Shown here one piece after another: positions 34,543 through 44,563 of a stretch of DNA of 64,000 bases. Both the position numbers and the translations under genes were made by a program. The stretch is taken from NCBI GenBank assembly GCA_039090855.1, contig CM077005.1, positions 19,135,921 to 19,199,920 of the forward strand, written 5' to 3'. The notes beneath the pieces are model-generated. The model worked only from the letters and a program-made list of their open reading frames with translations. It had not been told where the DNA came from and made no database searches. The number at the start of each line of letters is the position of its first letter. Position 1 is the stretch's first letter. The stretch is from Macrothele yani (lineage: Eukaryota > Arthropoda > Arachnida > Araneae > Macrothelidae).

Positions 34543-34649
34543 CAGGGTGTCCATAAATGAAGTATACAACTTCAGTATGCTACTGAAATAAAAAAACTAA
34601 TAAATGACAACTTACTTTTAATGTCAAAATACATGGTAACTGTATAATT

Positions 34650-36410
34650 TTTTTCTCTTAATGTCAGTAGATCTACATGTGTGGTGTTCGTTTCTCGCAG
34701 GATGTCTAAACGATAGTCCAGTTCCACCCACGTACGCTGCAGAATGTCAGGTGTAACAAGGAAGAAGGCTGCAGTAATGCGTTCTTTCAGCTCAGTGATA
34801 GATGTAACCTTTTCTTGTACACAATGTCCTTAATAAAGACCCAAAGAAATATTATCGCATGGGATAATATCAGGAGAACGGGATTTCCATGCCGTCTGAC
34901 CCGCACGTCCAATCCAACGCCCTGAAAAAAGGTGGTTTTTCATTTTCCATGGGATGTTTTATCAGGAGAACGGGATGGCCATGCCGTCGGACCCGCACGT
35001 CCAATCCAACGTCCTGGAAAAAAGTGGTTTTTCATTTTCCATGGGATGTTTTATCAGGAGAACGGGATGGCCATGCCGTCGGACCCGCACGTCCAATCCA
35101 ACGTCCTGGAAAAAAGTGGTTTTTTCATTTTCCATGGGATGTTTTATCAGGAGAACGGGATGGCCATGCCGTCGGACCCGCACGTCCAATCCAACGTCCT
35201 GGAAAAAAGTGGTTTTTCATTTTCCATGGGATGTTTTATCAGGAGAACGGGATGGCCATGCTGTCGGACCCGCACGTCCAATCCAACGTCCTGGAAAAAA
35301 GTGGTTTTTCATTTTCCATGGGATGTTTTATCAGGAGAACGGGATGGCCATGCCGTCGGACCCGCACGTCCAATCCAACGTCCTGGAAAAAAGTGGTTTT
35401 TCATTTTCCATGGGATGTTTTATCAGGAGAACGGGATCGCCATGCCGTCGGACCCGCACGTCCAATCCAACGTCCTGGAAAAAGGTGGTTTTTCATTTTC
35501 TATCGAATGTTTAATCAGGAGACCTGGATCGCCATGCCGTCGGACCCACACGTCCAATCCAACGCCCTGGAAAAGGATGGTTTTTCATTTTCCATTGGAT
35601 GTTTTATCAGGAGAACGGGATCGCCATGCCGTCGGACCAGCACGTCTAATCCAACGCCCTGGAAAATGGTGGTCTAAAAGATCTGCGTACATCCAAAGAC
35701 CAGAGAGGAGGAGTGCTCCATCTTGCTGGAAAATTATGTCTTGAATATCCTGGAGTTGTGGAACTGCGAATTGTTCTAACATGTCCAGGTACGTTATGCC
35801 AATAACGGTGGGTTCAGCGAAGAAAAAGGGCCTTAGCACTCTGTCATTATGCCAGCCCAGACATTAACCTTCGGGCTGTCTCTCTCGTGTGCTACGACCA
35901 CATGGGGGTTTTCCGTGCCCCAGATTCGGCAGTTATGTTTATTCACTCTGCCAGAAACATGGAATGTCGACTCATCGCTGAAACAGATCCGTGAAAGGAA
36001 TGTGGGGTCTTCGTCAATGCGATTAAACATGTCTACAGTAAATGCTTTTGGACGTGGTTGGTCATTTGGTCGAAGTTTTTGCACTAACTGCACTTTATAC
36101 GCATATAGGCGGAGACCTTCATGCAGAATCTTATAAACCGTTGCTCGCGCTATTTCGAGTTTACTACTGGCTACGCGGAAGGACTTCCTTAGATAAGCCT
36201 TACGCACGTTTCCCACCTTTTCGTTCGAAATGGAAGGTCCCCCAGTGCTTTTGTTGTTCAAGACACTTCCTGTTGCTTTTCATTTATTTACCCATTGTTC
36301 GATGCTCCTTCGTGTCTGCGGCTGTCTCTTGTACTCCGTTCTGAACTTACGCTGAACTGTTGTTAGAGATTTTGACTCCGCAAACCAAAACACACGCTGC
36401 TTTCTCCATT
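34650..36410 (-). pseudogene. DDE/D transposase interrupted by a tandem array
   Basis: Read on the minus strand. The N-terminus has WFAESKSLTTVQRKFRTEYK near 36390-36330 and a HTH in the frame starting at 36261 (VASSKLEIARATVYKILHEG). The first Asp is in FSDESTFHVSGRV near 35985-35945, followed by RIWGTENPH. The second Asp is in IIFQQDGA near 35740-35715. The third block (AWKSRSPDIIPCDN) lies beyond the array, near 34910-34845, and the C-terminus LDILRETNTTHVDLL is near 34730-34680. There are frameshifts near 36380 and 35835 and stops in the array. The same protein type, with motifs such as RIWGTENPHAV, is encoded at 55721-56769. It is not one of the classic Tc1 or mariner clades by spacing; I leave the family name open. 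Confidence 0.8.
34855..35683. repeat. 92-bp tandem array derived from the transposase coding sequence
   Basis: Nine units follow one another at 34855, 34947, 35039, 35132, 35224, 35316, 35408, 35500 and 35592 (spacing 92 or 93). Each has ATGTTTTATCAGGAGAACGG (or a variant) and GACCCGCACGTCCAATCCAA. On the minus strand a unit encodes GRWI(G/R)RAGPTAWPSRSPD, the transposase segment just before the third catalytic acid. Units 35039-35408 are almost identical, while the outermost units are more diverged, as expected for recent internal amplification. Confidence 0.95.
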
Positions 36411-36603
36411 GGGAAATTCATGTCTGTTATATTCCGTGTTTGACGAGATTGTTCATTAAATGAGATACCTGGCGCCATCTATCATCCGACTTAACAAACT
36501 TTAACACTTGTCACGTCTCTTGACGTTTAAAGTAAGTTTATTTCTATCGTATTTTTTTTTTTATTGCATACTGAAGTTGTATACTTGATTTATAGACACC
36601 CTG

Positions 36604-38700
36604 TATAATATCTGGTGCACAAAATGGGAGAGAGGAAGAGGAATATCCAGTGTCACAAAGACCAAAATTTCATGCGATATGCTATCAGCAATATCCGATT
36701 TCACTGCAGAACTTTGAAATGAGATCCTCCTTCAGACGATTGAAATTTAACAGTTAATAAAACCTCAAGTATTCCCGCAAATCACTCCTGTTACCGGAAA
36801 TTTTCCGTTTTACGGATACGAAAAAAGTGAGAACAGGATTTTTTTCGCTAGTGTACGAAAAGAATTGCGGAAAGATTTCTGAAAATTCAGAATTTTTCCG
36901 GTTTGCGAAAAATACGTGAAATTCAGGTTTTCCCCCGTCATTTTACGTAAAATATTGTATCGCGAATATGCTTCGTTAATTTACGAAAGAATCAGTGAAA
37001 AATTTTTCGTTAATTTACGAAAGAATCAGTGAAAAATTTTTCGTTAATTTACGAAAGAATCATGGCTCATGAATTTCAGAAAAATTGTTTACAGTGTATC
37101 AAAATACTGAGTGTATTTCCGTTATTAGAAACGAAACTTTTCAAAACGAAATTTAATTAGAATTCAGAGACCTACCGGCAACTTTGCTGCACGTTATTTT
37201 CAAGAATTTTCCGTGAATTCACACCACTTCTTTTTTATAGTGTACATTTCCCTTTTTGGTAAATCTGTTCAAGGCAGCAGTAGCAGCGTCTGTCGAAAGA
37301 TATTCTCATTCCACCGCTTGACGTTTGTGTGATCCCATTTGTTCTAATCCATTATCATAGTGATAATGATTATTGAAATTTTAACAAAAATTGATTTGCG
37401 GTTAACAAGGTGTGTGAGCTGTTGTGTTATTTCATATATATATTTTTTATTTTTTTATTATTATTATTATTCCTAGAATGGTTACCTCGTCCTACATTAC
37501 CGCTGCTAATATTCGCGAATAAGGTCGGCATTGTTGTACGACTTCACATAATCCTCTTAGTAAGGTGAAACCTTATTAACAGCAGCGCAGGATAAAAACG
37601 GAAAAAGAAAGAAACAAAAAAATAAACAAAAAAAAAAAATACGTTGGAGTCGTAGCAGGAGCTATTAAAATCGAAAAATAGTAAATTTCTGCTAATTGTG
37701 CATTTGCGGAGTTAAACCGAAAAACCTGTGCTGCAATCTGTATTTCATTACAAATTTGGAAGATGTGAATCCGTTTATTGGTGTAAATATGACATGGATA
37801 TTAAGTCAGATAATATCCGAAAACGTACAAATTTCGTCGTACTGGAGCGGGAATTGAACTCTCGTCTTCTGGATAGCGCTGGAGTATGCTACCTACCACT
37901 GTATTTCCATTGTTATGAGCATTCACTGTATTTCATTGTTATGAGCATTTTAGAATATACAGATAGAAGAGGAATTTAGAGCTTGTTTTCATTTATTTAT
38001 TTTTTTATCCAGGTGACAATAATGCGCTTGTTGTTATGGCATTTTTGTCAGCAGGTGCTGCTAAATTATCTAATTAGCCAGTCATCGCTGCTTCTTCGCA
38101 GACCGCAGCTTTAGCGCAATGAGCAGAACTAAAAACCCATACATGTGCTGATAATGGATTTGCAGAACATCACTCTCGCTCCTTTACGTAAGATAATATT
38201 GCGTGCTTTCTTATCAGACACTTTGTCAGTGTCTGATATGATTAGCAATGAGATTGATTGTTTTGTGAGTTCTCCCCCCCCTCCCGTTTTCCCTCCACAA
38301 CACACTATTTCATTAACCCATTGCTTCCAGTGCATTTGCGATGGCGTGTTTTCATGTTGTTTTTTCATTTTTTAAATGAAGGCAGTCAGTCCAGTCAGGT
38401 TTTCTTCTGTCACTATCGTTTTTTCCCTTCCTTTTTCTTCAAATCACATTCGAGGAAAAACATAACGTGTGTTTAGAATTCAGTGAGAACACATGTCTGA
38501 TGTAAAACATGAATTTTGCAGGAAGAGAGCAAGAATCCCAACATCCCGACTATATTAGACAGCTGCTGGCATTTGCAGTTATCATTGGTTTTCCTGAAGA
38601 TTCAACCCACATCTTTACTCACAGAAGCAAGTTTAAAAACGCATATCTGATAACTACTACGGAATGTCCGTAGCTTCTATACGGATTTTGTTGTCTGACT
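36604..38700. other. AT-rich interval with short repeats, no gene
   Basis: It contains a 34-bp tandem repeat at 36974-37060 (TTCGTTAATTTACGAAAGAA plus spacer, 2.6 copies) and the inverted-repeat partner of 33393-33452 at 37177-37235. It also has a tRNA-like minus-strand B box (AGTTCAATTCCC near 37850-37863) and a perfect 11-bp hairpin at 38212-38238. No coding region could be supported. Confidence 0.5.
38212..38238. repeat. perfect 11-bp hairpin
   Basis: TATCAGACACT and AGTGTCTGATA are separated by TTGTC. No T-run terminator context or gene is adjacent. Confidence 0.9.
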
Positions 38701-38739
38701 ACGGAACTACAGAACTCACTGTCGAAACTACGGATTCTA

Positions 38740-39640
38740 CGAATTTTCATTTTGTTTATTTTTTTATTTTTTTATGATATACTTGAGATTCTTGGCGGTT
38801 TCGCGGAATTCCGTTTTTTTTTTGGTTTTTTTTTTGTCGTCATCATTTAGATCATTCTCAAGATCGATGCAAAACTGCAGATAATTTGGGGGGGGGTGTC
38901 GTTTTCCGTCTGGGAACGGTATTTCGTGTTTCGAAACTTTCGTAAACGGTAGTTAAACGGAGTAAAAAAATTGCGGTCACTACATTTTTTTTTCTCCCGA
39001 TTTTGCCTTTGTGTCTAGTATTTTTATAAAACATTTTATTGCATAAATGTATGTATTTCAGCTTGGAACTGTAGGCAACATTTTGCGAAAACGGAAGTTA
39101 GACGCCGCGAAAATTTCCCCGTAATCTTCAGGGCATAAGATTATTCCGCAAATTCGGGGAATTACGCCTTTTTCTTTATTATTTTGGTGATTTAGGAGAT
39201 CGATGCACAAATAAACAGAAAATTGGGGGGGGTGACAGGGGTGATGTTCTTCAGAGGACGGAATTCCGTCTTTACGAAACTTTCGAAAACGGAAAGTGGG
39301 CGGAGTTCAGATTTTTTCCGTAATCGTAATTTCTTTTTCACGTGATGCTGCCTCTGTCCAGTATTATTGTTAAATAACATTTCACAGCAAAAATATTTGT
39401 ACTTCAGCTTGAAAATAGGGGAGAAATTTCCAAAACCGGAAGTCGGATGCAGCAAAGATTTCTCCTGTAATCCCCCCCCCCCCCCGGTCAATGTCCTACA
39501 CTTCTGCGTTGTTAAATATTTAAATATCCCCCGTTCCATTACTTTTTGTGTTTAAGCTTGATAAGGGATAGGGAAATTCCCGAAAACGGAAGTCACGAAG
39601 TTGGGAAAATTTGTGAAAATTTATGCCTGGTGTTCAAAAG
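38740..39640. repeat. diverged tandem repeat rich in CGGAA/TTCCG
   Basis: A roughly 350-bp unit is repeated with strong divergence. Landmarks: TTCAGCTTGGAACTGTAGGC near 39057 and TTCAGCTTGAAAATAGGGGA near 39404. Each is followed by a (AA)AACGGAAGT or AACCGGAAGT motif and GATTTCTC/AATTTCCC plus GTAATC. A third, shorter trace is at 39551. No coding function. Confidence 0.6.
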
Positions 39641-40479
39641 TATTAATATCCTGAAAGTTACACCTTTTATCAAAATCAGTTAAAGCTTTGATGTCATGTG
39701 GTCATGGTCTTCAGGCTGAAATTTCTTTCAGCATGATGGATGAAATTCTTGTTATCATAGGGCGTAAAAAAAAGACAGAAGGAAAGGAAGAAAGGCAATA
39801 ACGAAGAAATAGGGAGAGAATCATCATGTGACTGATTTTAGAATGACGAGAATTGGATCTGACTGATTTTTACTGGTGAAAGTTTCGAACTTAAATCTCG
39901 TAATGTTAACTATCGTGTTCTTGCCAGGGCAATCAACTTTGTGTTTTGCACATGTCAAGTTTGTTTCATTAGTGTCTTTGTTTGTTGTAACGTTTTGTTG
40001 TGGCGCGTATTTCTTTTTCACAAAGAGATATGGATCTTTTAGTAAAAAAGCGTTTATGTATTCCGCGCAATAATATTGACAAGGGACAACTGACTACTAC
40101 TGACAAGGCTTTTGCTAATGTTGGCAGGTATGAAAATGGCAACACTTTGGCATATTTATTAGATCTGCAGCAACTATGTTAAAATCAAATGAAGAAATCC
40201 AGAGCACTGCTGTGTGTTTCGATTCGAACTCTGGACTATTCACGTACAGGGTTCGCACGGTCGCTGGAACCTGAAAAATATTCCTGGAACTTTATTTTTC
40301 TTTTTCTGTTTTTTTCTCCCAGGCCCGGAAAGTTCTTGATTTTTCATATTTTTGTGAAAGGTTCTTTAATATTTTCGTGCAGTGGAGAGAAAAAAAAAAA
40401 AAAAAAAAAAAAGAAACATTGGTCGAAGTGTTTGGATTGATTGCGTCACTTCGTTCTTGCTCCCTACGGCGTCTGCTCG

Positions 40480-40520
40480 TGATGACGTCACTTCCCTGTG
40501 TGGAGACGTGACGTCATCTC
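40480..40520. promoter_or_regulatory. inverted pair of CRE-like palindromes
   Basis: GATGACGTCAC and its exact complement GTGACGTCATC stand 16 bp apart, each with the CREB/ATF palindrome TGACGTCA, in a locally GC-richer patch. A 44-codon frame (ATG at 40541, stop at 40673-40675) follows, with no recognised family. It could be a host promoter, a repeat end, or chance. I favour none strongly. Confidence 0.35.
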
Positions 40521-40883
40521 ATGTGACGCTGTAGTGCAAGATGTTTAAGTGCCATATTTCCAGTGACTTTGGTTTGTGGTATAGCAGTTGTGAGCAGTTG
40601 GAGTTACAACAGCACGTGGAAATCTTTCCGCAAATCCAAGATGATCCTCTCTTCCAGGACGCGCTTTCGCACTGAATGAGTTTGATATCTGGCCTCCGTG
40701 CAGCCAGTGTGAGTGGGATAGATGACTACGGAATAGGAAATCTTCAGTACCATGACAAAATTGTTTTACAGAGGGTGAGTCGAAAGTTTTGCAATATTTG
40801 GATCACTTTGTCTTTATACGTACCTTTACAACGAAAGCTGACTAGCATTCAAAGTATAGGCCATCGTGTTGCACCGTCTTTGG

Positions 40884-43422
40884 TTGGTTGATTGATTTTT
40901 ATGGCGCAAGGGCCATGTTTGGCCAAAGAGCGCCAGACACAAGACAAACAAACAGTATTTAAAAAAAACGTAGCATAAATCCCAAAATCTGGCTGACCAA
41001 GTAAAACCGAACCATGAGAATGATGGAAGGGCCAAAAAAGACAATGAAACAAACAGTATGAAAAACATGGTACAATGGTTAGAAACTAGCCGATTAAGTA
41101 AAACTGAGGAATGAGAATGATAAAACACATCACGAAAACGAACACAACTACACATAAGATGAGTCACAGGAGAGGGACGAACAGTCACTCTCTCCCCCTT
41201 ATGTTCCTCTATAATGTTGGTTGAGGGTGGGGACCTCGCTGAGTCTGGGACAGTTGCAATGTTGGTCAGTTGGACCGCGACAGTTGGATGGACACTGCAC
41301 ACCTTTGCGGATTTAGGGCCGGGTCTTCCACATGTGCAGGCTTTCTGCTGGGAAGTGGAAGAGTCGGTCGTCTTCAAAGAGAAGGCGCAGAGTCAGCTGG
41401 TCGAATAAGCTGGAGCTCGGAGAAATCCACCTGTGTCGCTTGTTCAGCTGTAGATCTCTTGGCAAGTCCGGCGAGAGCTACAGGGCGCGGGACAAAGGAC
41501 TGCACGGGTTGTGGCAGAGACTGAACTACTGCGGCAAAAGTACGCTGACGGTTGTTGGGAATACCCAACTTGGCCTTGGCAGCAGGGTACGAGAGGCCTT
41601 CCAGGGTCTTGAGGCGCTGGATCGCCATCTCGTCCTTCCATTTCATACAGTTGCGGGAGTAAGCTGCATGGGCCTCACCACAGTTAACACAGCAGGCCGC
41701 AGAAGTGCAACCTTCCCCGTCATGTTCACTGGAGCCACAATTTGCGCAACGAGCGGAACTGTTACATGAACGTTGTGAATGCCCGTACCTCTGGCACCTG
41801 AAACAGCGCAGAGGACTGGGAATGTACGTGCGAACTCCACAGACCAAGTAGCCAGCCTTGATTTCGGTCGGAACTTTCGGGGAGTTAAAAAAAGTCAAGA
41901 TTACATTTTTAAACTTAATCAAAGAACCATCGCTCCGCGACATCATACGACGTGCAGCAATAACACCCTGATCTGCAAGTTCACTCACCAATTCGTCCTC
42001 ACTGCATGGCAAGAGATCAAACTCCGAAATAACACCCCGAGAGGTGTTAAGAAACGGGTGAGGTGTCACTTTGACAGGAATGCCTTGAAGACTAGTGAAG
42101 TGCAGAAGAGTGTTACTCCGAGAAACACTGCAAGTTTGGACAAGCAGGTCCCCAGAGCGAATCTTCCTCACAGACTTCAAGGAGCCAACCGCAGCTTCCA
42201 AAGCTTTAGAAATGAAAAAGGGAGATCTGGTGGACAGTCTCTTATTCGGATCGATGGATTCTACAACTAAGTGTGTAGCATGCGTATTCACAGCAATCGA
42301 GGGGAGACAACGCTTCGGAGCGACTGGTACAGCTGCCGAAGAAGAGGTTCCACGTTCTTGGTCCAGGTCATGATCTAAAGATCGTTTAAGGTTATGGGAC
42401 TTGGTAGGTTGAGAAGACGAAGGAGAGTCGTTGTCAACTATCATTTTCTCAGGTGACTTGAGTTTGGAGTTTTTGTTTTTACCCATGGAAAAAAGGAGGA
42501 GGATTCGTTTGCAGACTACTCCACCCACCACCGAGCCCTACAAGGGAGAACTGGAGGTCTGCAAGCCAAGAAAATCACGCTGGACACAGTTCTGGAGCTT
42601 ATACGTTGCAGATATAGTCCGTTGGCTGTGATCACACGCACTCGGCGGACACTTCGGCCTCCTGGTACCGTCATGCCAACGCCTTTGGCATGATCCCACA
42701 GCCCCCGGGCTTACCCTGCCGTGCTATACGACAATAAAGCCGCTAAAACCCTGTACACAACTTGGTACAGGACTTCTGACTAGAGGTGGGTTAGTCTCTA
42801 GCCTCCCGTTTACAGCGAAGCCGGGGTCGAAGAGGTGGGTTAGCCTCTAGCCTCCCGTTTACAGCGAAGCCGGGGTCGAAGAGGAGTGTTGGTACACAGG
42901 AGGCACTTCTCCGGTCTCCTGCGACCTCAGCCGCCAGACATCCCATTTCCGCCTCACGGGTCTCCGCACGCGGCAAACATGCAGGTAGGTCTAGCACCCA
43001 AACCAGCTAAAAGGGAAAAAGTAATCCAAGGAAGACAAAACCCTGGAGTGGAACCTAAACGGAATCTCAGCAACCTACGAACTGAGCGGTTAATATAAAC
43101 AGTTAGTAGTGGAGGGTAACAAAACCACAAGACCGGGGTGATAGTACATAGCGTGGTAGCGATTAGGTAGAGTATACAACACGGGCAACTGGCCAGTGCA
43201 GAAAATAAATAAAAACGAAAAAGCGAGACACAAGACCAGCTCGGGATCGTGGGGCCGCGACTCCCCAACAGCTGGATGAACAGCCGTCCCTGCAAACTCC
43301 AACAGCACCGGAAAAAAAACAAGCGGTGGCATGACATCAGATGTTGGCCAATCGCAAGGCCAGCTTGGGCCGTGGGGGCGCCGCTCCCCAAATAACTGGA
43401 AAACCAGTTATCCCCGTGCGGG
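40884..43422 (-). mobile_element. ORF1-only LINE-like retroelement, copy 2 (full length)
   Basis: About 2539 bp, on the minus strand, inside the mariner. The 13-bp target duplication GCACCGTCTTTGG is perfect at 40871-40883 and 43423-43435. The 5' end (at 43422/43423) has the same CCCCGTGCGGGG plus hairpin as copy 1. The 3' end has the TGGCGC...GCGCCA hairpin and a short GGTT-type tail (AACC on the element strand). A single ORF is present and there is no space for a reverse transcriptase. Confidence 0.92.
41374..42486 (-). CDS. LINE ORF1 (gag-like), copy 2, frameshifted near C-terminus
   Basis: The ATG at 42484-42486 gives MGKNKNSKLKSPEKMIVDND, equivalent to the start of copy 3. The frame is open for 370 codons through the RRM-like region and the three zinc knuckles (CFRCQRYGHSQRSC, CANCGSSEHDGEGC, CVNCGEAHAAYSRNC), and stops after LIRPADSAPSL. 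The next domain (CTCGRPGPKSAKVCSVH) is present in another frame just downstream (about 41345-41290), so a small indel near 41377 truncates the protein. The repeated tail is shortened compared with copies 1 and 3. The large antisense frames over this region are shadows. Confidence 0.88.
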   Translation of the reverse strand: MGKNKNSKLKSPEKMIVDNDSPSSSQPTKSHNLKRSLDHDLDQERGTSSSAAVPVAPKRCLPSIAVNTHATHLVVESIDPNKRLSTRSPFFISKALEAAVGSLKSVRKIRSGDLLVQTCSVSRSNTLLHFTSLQGIPVKVTPHPFLNTSRGVISEFDLLPCSEDELVSELADQGVIAARRMMSRSDGSLIKFKNVILTFFNSPKVPTEIKAGYLVCGVRTYIPSPLRCFRCQRYGHSQRSCNSSARCANCGSSEHDGEGCTSAACCVNCGEAHAAYSRNCMKWKDEMAIQRLKTLEGLSYPAAKAKLGIPNNRQRTFAAVVQSLPQPVQSFVPRPVALAGLAKRSTAEQATQVDFSELQLIRPADSAPSL

Positions 43423-43976
43423 GCACCGTCTTTGGCCATCTGTCTGCCAGTTCTTCCATTCCGCGGGGGTACCAGTTCTTGTCCTTCTAGGCGAAGAACT
43501 CATTCACCTCAGCTGCCACCTCCTCCTGGTTGTTGAAGTGCCGCCCTCGAAGGAAGTGGGCCATGGACCGGAACAAGTAATAATACGACGGGGGCAAGGT
43601 CCGGATTATATGCTGGGTGTGGTATCAATTCGATGACCTCAACTTCTTGGAGTTTTGCCCGGGTCGTTCGCGCGGTATGAGACCGAGCGTTGTCCTGCTG
43701 TAAGAGAGCGCGCTTTCTTTTCACTAGTACCGGGTACTTCTCCTGCAAAACGGCATGTATCCGCTCCAGCTGTTCAGAGTAGAGGTTGGCGTTGATGGTC
43801 CGACCATCTGGAACAAATTCGTAATGGATTATCCCCTCGAAATTCCGCCAGACGTAGAACATTACCTTGTGCTCGAATCGCCCACGTTTGGCAACATTCT
43901 GGAAGCTAACCCGGGCTCAACCACTGCTGTTGGGTGTTAGGATTACGGAAACAGACCCACTTTTCATCGCACGTAA

Positions 43977-44563
43977 CCCCGCACGGGGATAACTGGTTTT
44001 CCAGTTATTTGGGGAGCGGCGCCCCCACGGCCCGAGCTGACCTTGTGACTGGTCAACATCTGATGTCATGCCACCGCTTGTTTTTTGTTTTGGTGCTTGC
44101 AGGGACGGCTGTTCATCCAGCTGTTGGGGAGTTGCGGCCCCACGATCCCTAGCTGGTCTTGTGTCTCGCTTTTTCGTTTTTATTTATTTTCTCCACTGGC
44201 TAGTTGCCCGTGTTGTGTTCTCTACCTAATCGCTACCACGTTATGTACTAACACCCCGGTCTTGCCCCGCACGGGGATAACTGGTTTTCCAGTTATTTGG
44301 GGAGCGGCGCCCCCACGGCCCGAGCTGACCTTGTGACTGGTCAACATCTGATGTCATGCCACAGCTTGTTTTTTCTTATTTTGGTGCTGTTGGTGTTTGC
44401 AGGGACGGCTGTTCATCCAGCTGTTGGGGAGTCGCGGCCCCACGATCCCGAGCTGGTCTTGTGTCTCGCTTTTTCGTTTTTATTTATTTTCTCCACTGGC
44501 TAGTTGCCCGTGTTGTGTTCTCTACCTAATCTCTACCACGTTATGTACTAACACCCCGGTCTT
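43977..44563 (+). repeat. tandemly doubled 5' end of LINE copy 3
   Basis: The block starting CCCCGCACGGGGATAACTGG occurs at 43977 and again at 44265. The first unit runs to 44264, where it stops inside the CACCCCGGTCTTG motif. The second continues into the normal 5' UTR. Differences between the units (for example a missing CTGTTGGTGTTTG piece in the first) show it is not an assembly duplicate. Confidence 0.9.

Larger units (their letters stand above)
34543..36603 (-). mobile_element. Tc1/mariner-superfamily transposon with CAGGGTGTCC ends
   Basis: Terminal repeats begin CAGGGTGTCCATAAATGAAG at the left; the right end mirrors it (..TATAGACACCCTG), with GTATACAACTTCAGTATGC shared in both. They are flanked by TA at 34541-34542 and 36604-36605. 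Without the internal 92-bp array the element would be about 1.3 kb, normal for this superfamily. Both ends and the TA duplication are intact. A related element lies at about 55539-56891. Confidence 0.9.

Noticed and set aside
34889..35744. Long repetitive open frames of 186-270 codons
   Set aside because: They are three shifted readings of the 92-bp array on the strand opposite to the transposase. The array creates them automatically; no start context or family supports a protein.
37838..37900. Possible tRNA gene on the minus strand
   Set aside because: Only a B-box-like AGTTCAATTCCC is present; a full cloverleaf with acceptor stem and A box could not be drawn, so it is more likely a tRNA-derived repeat remnant.
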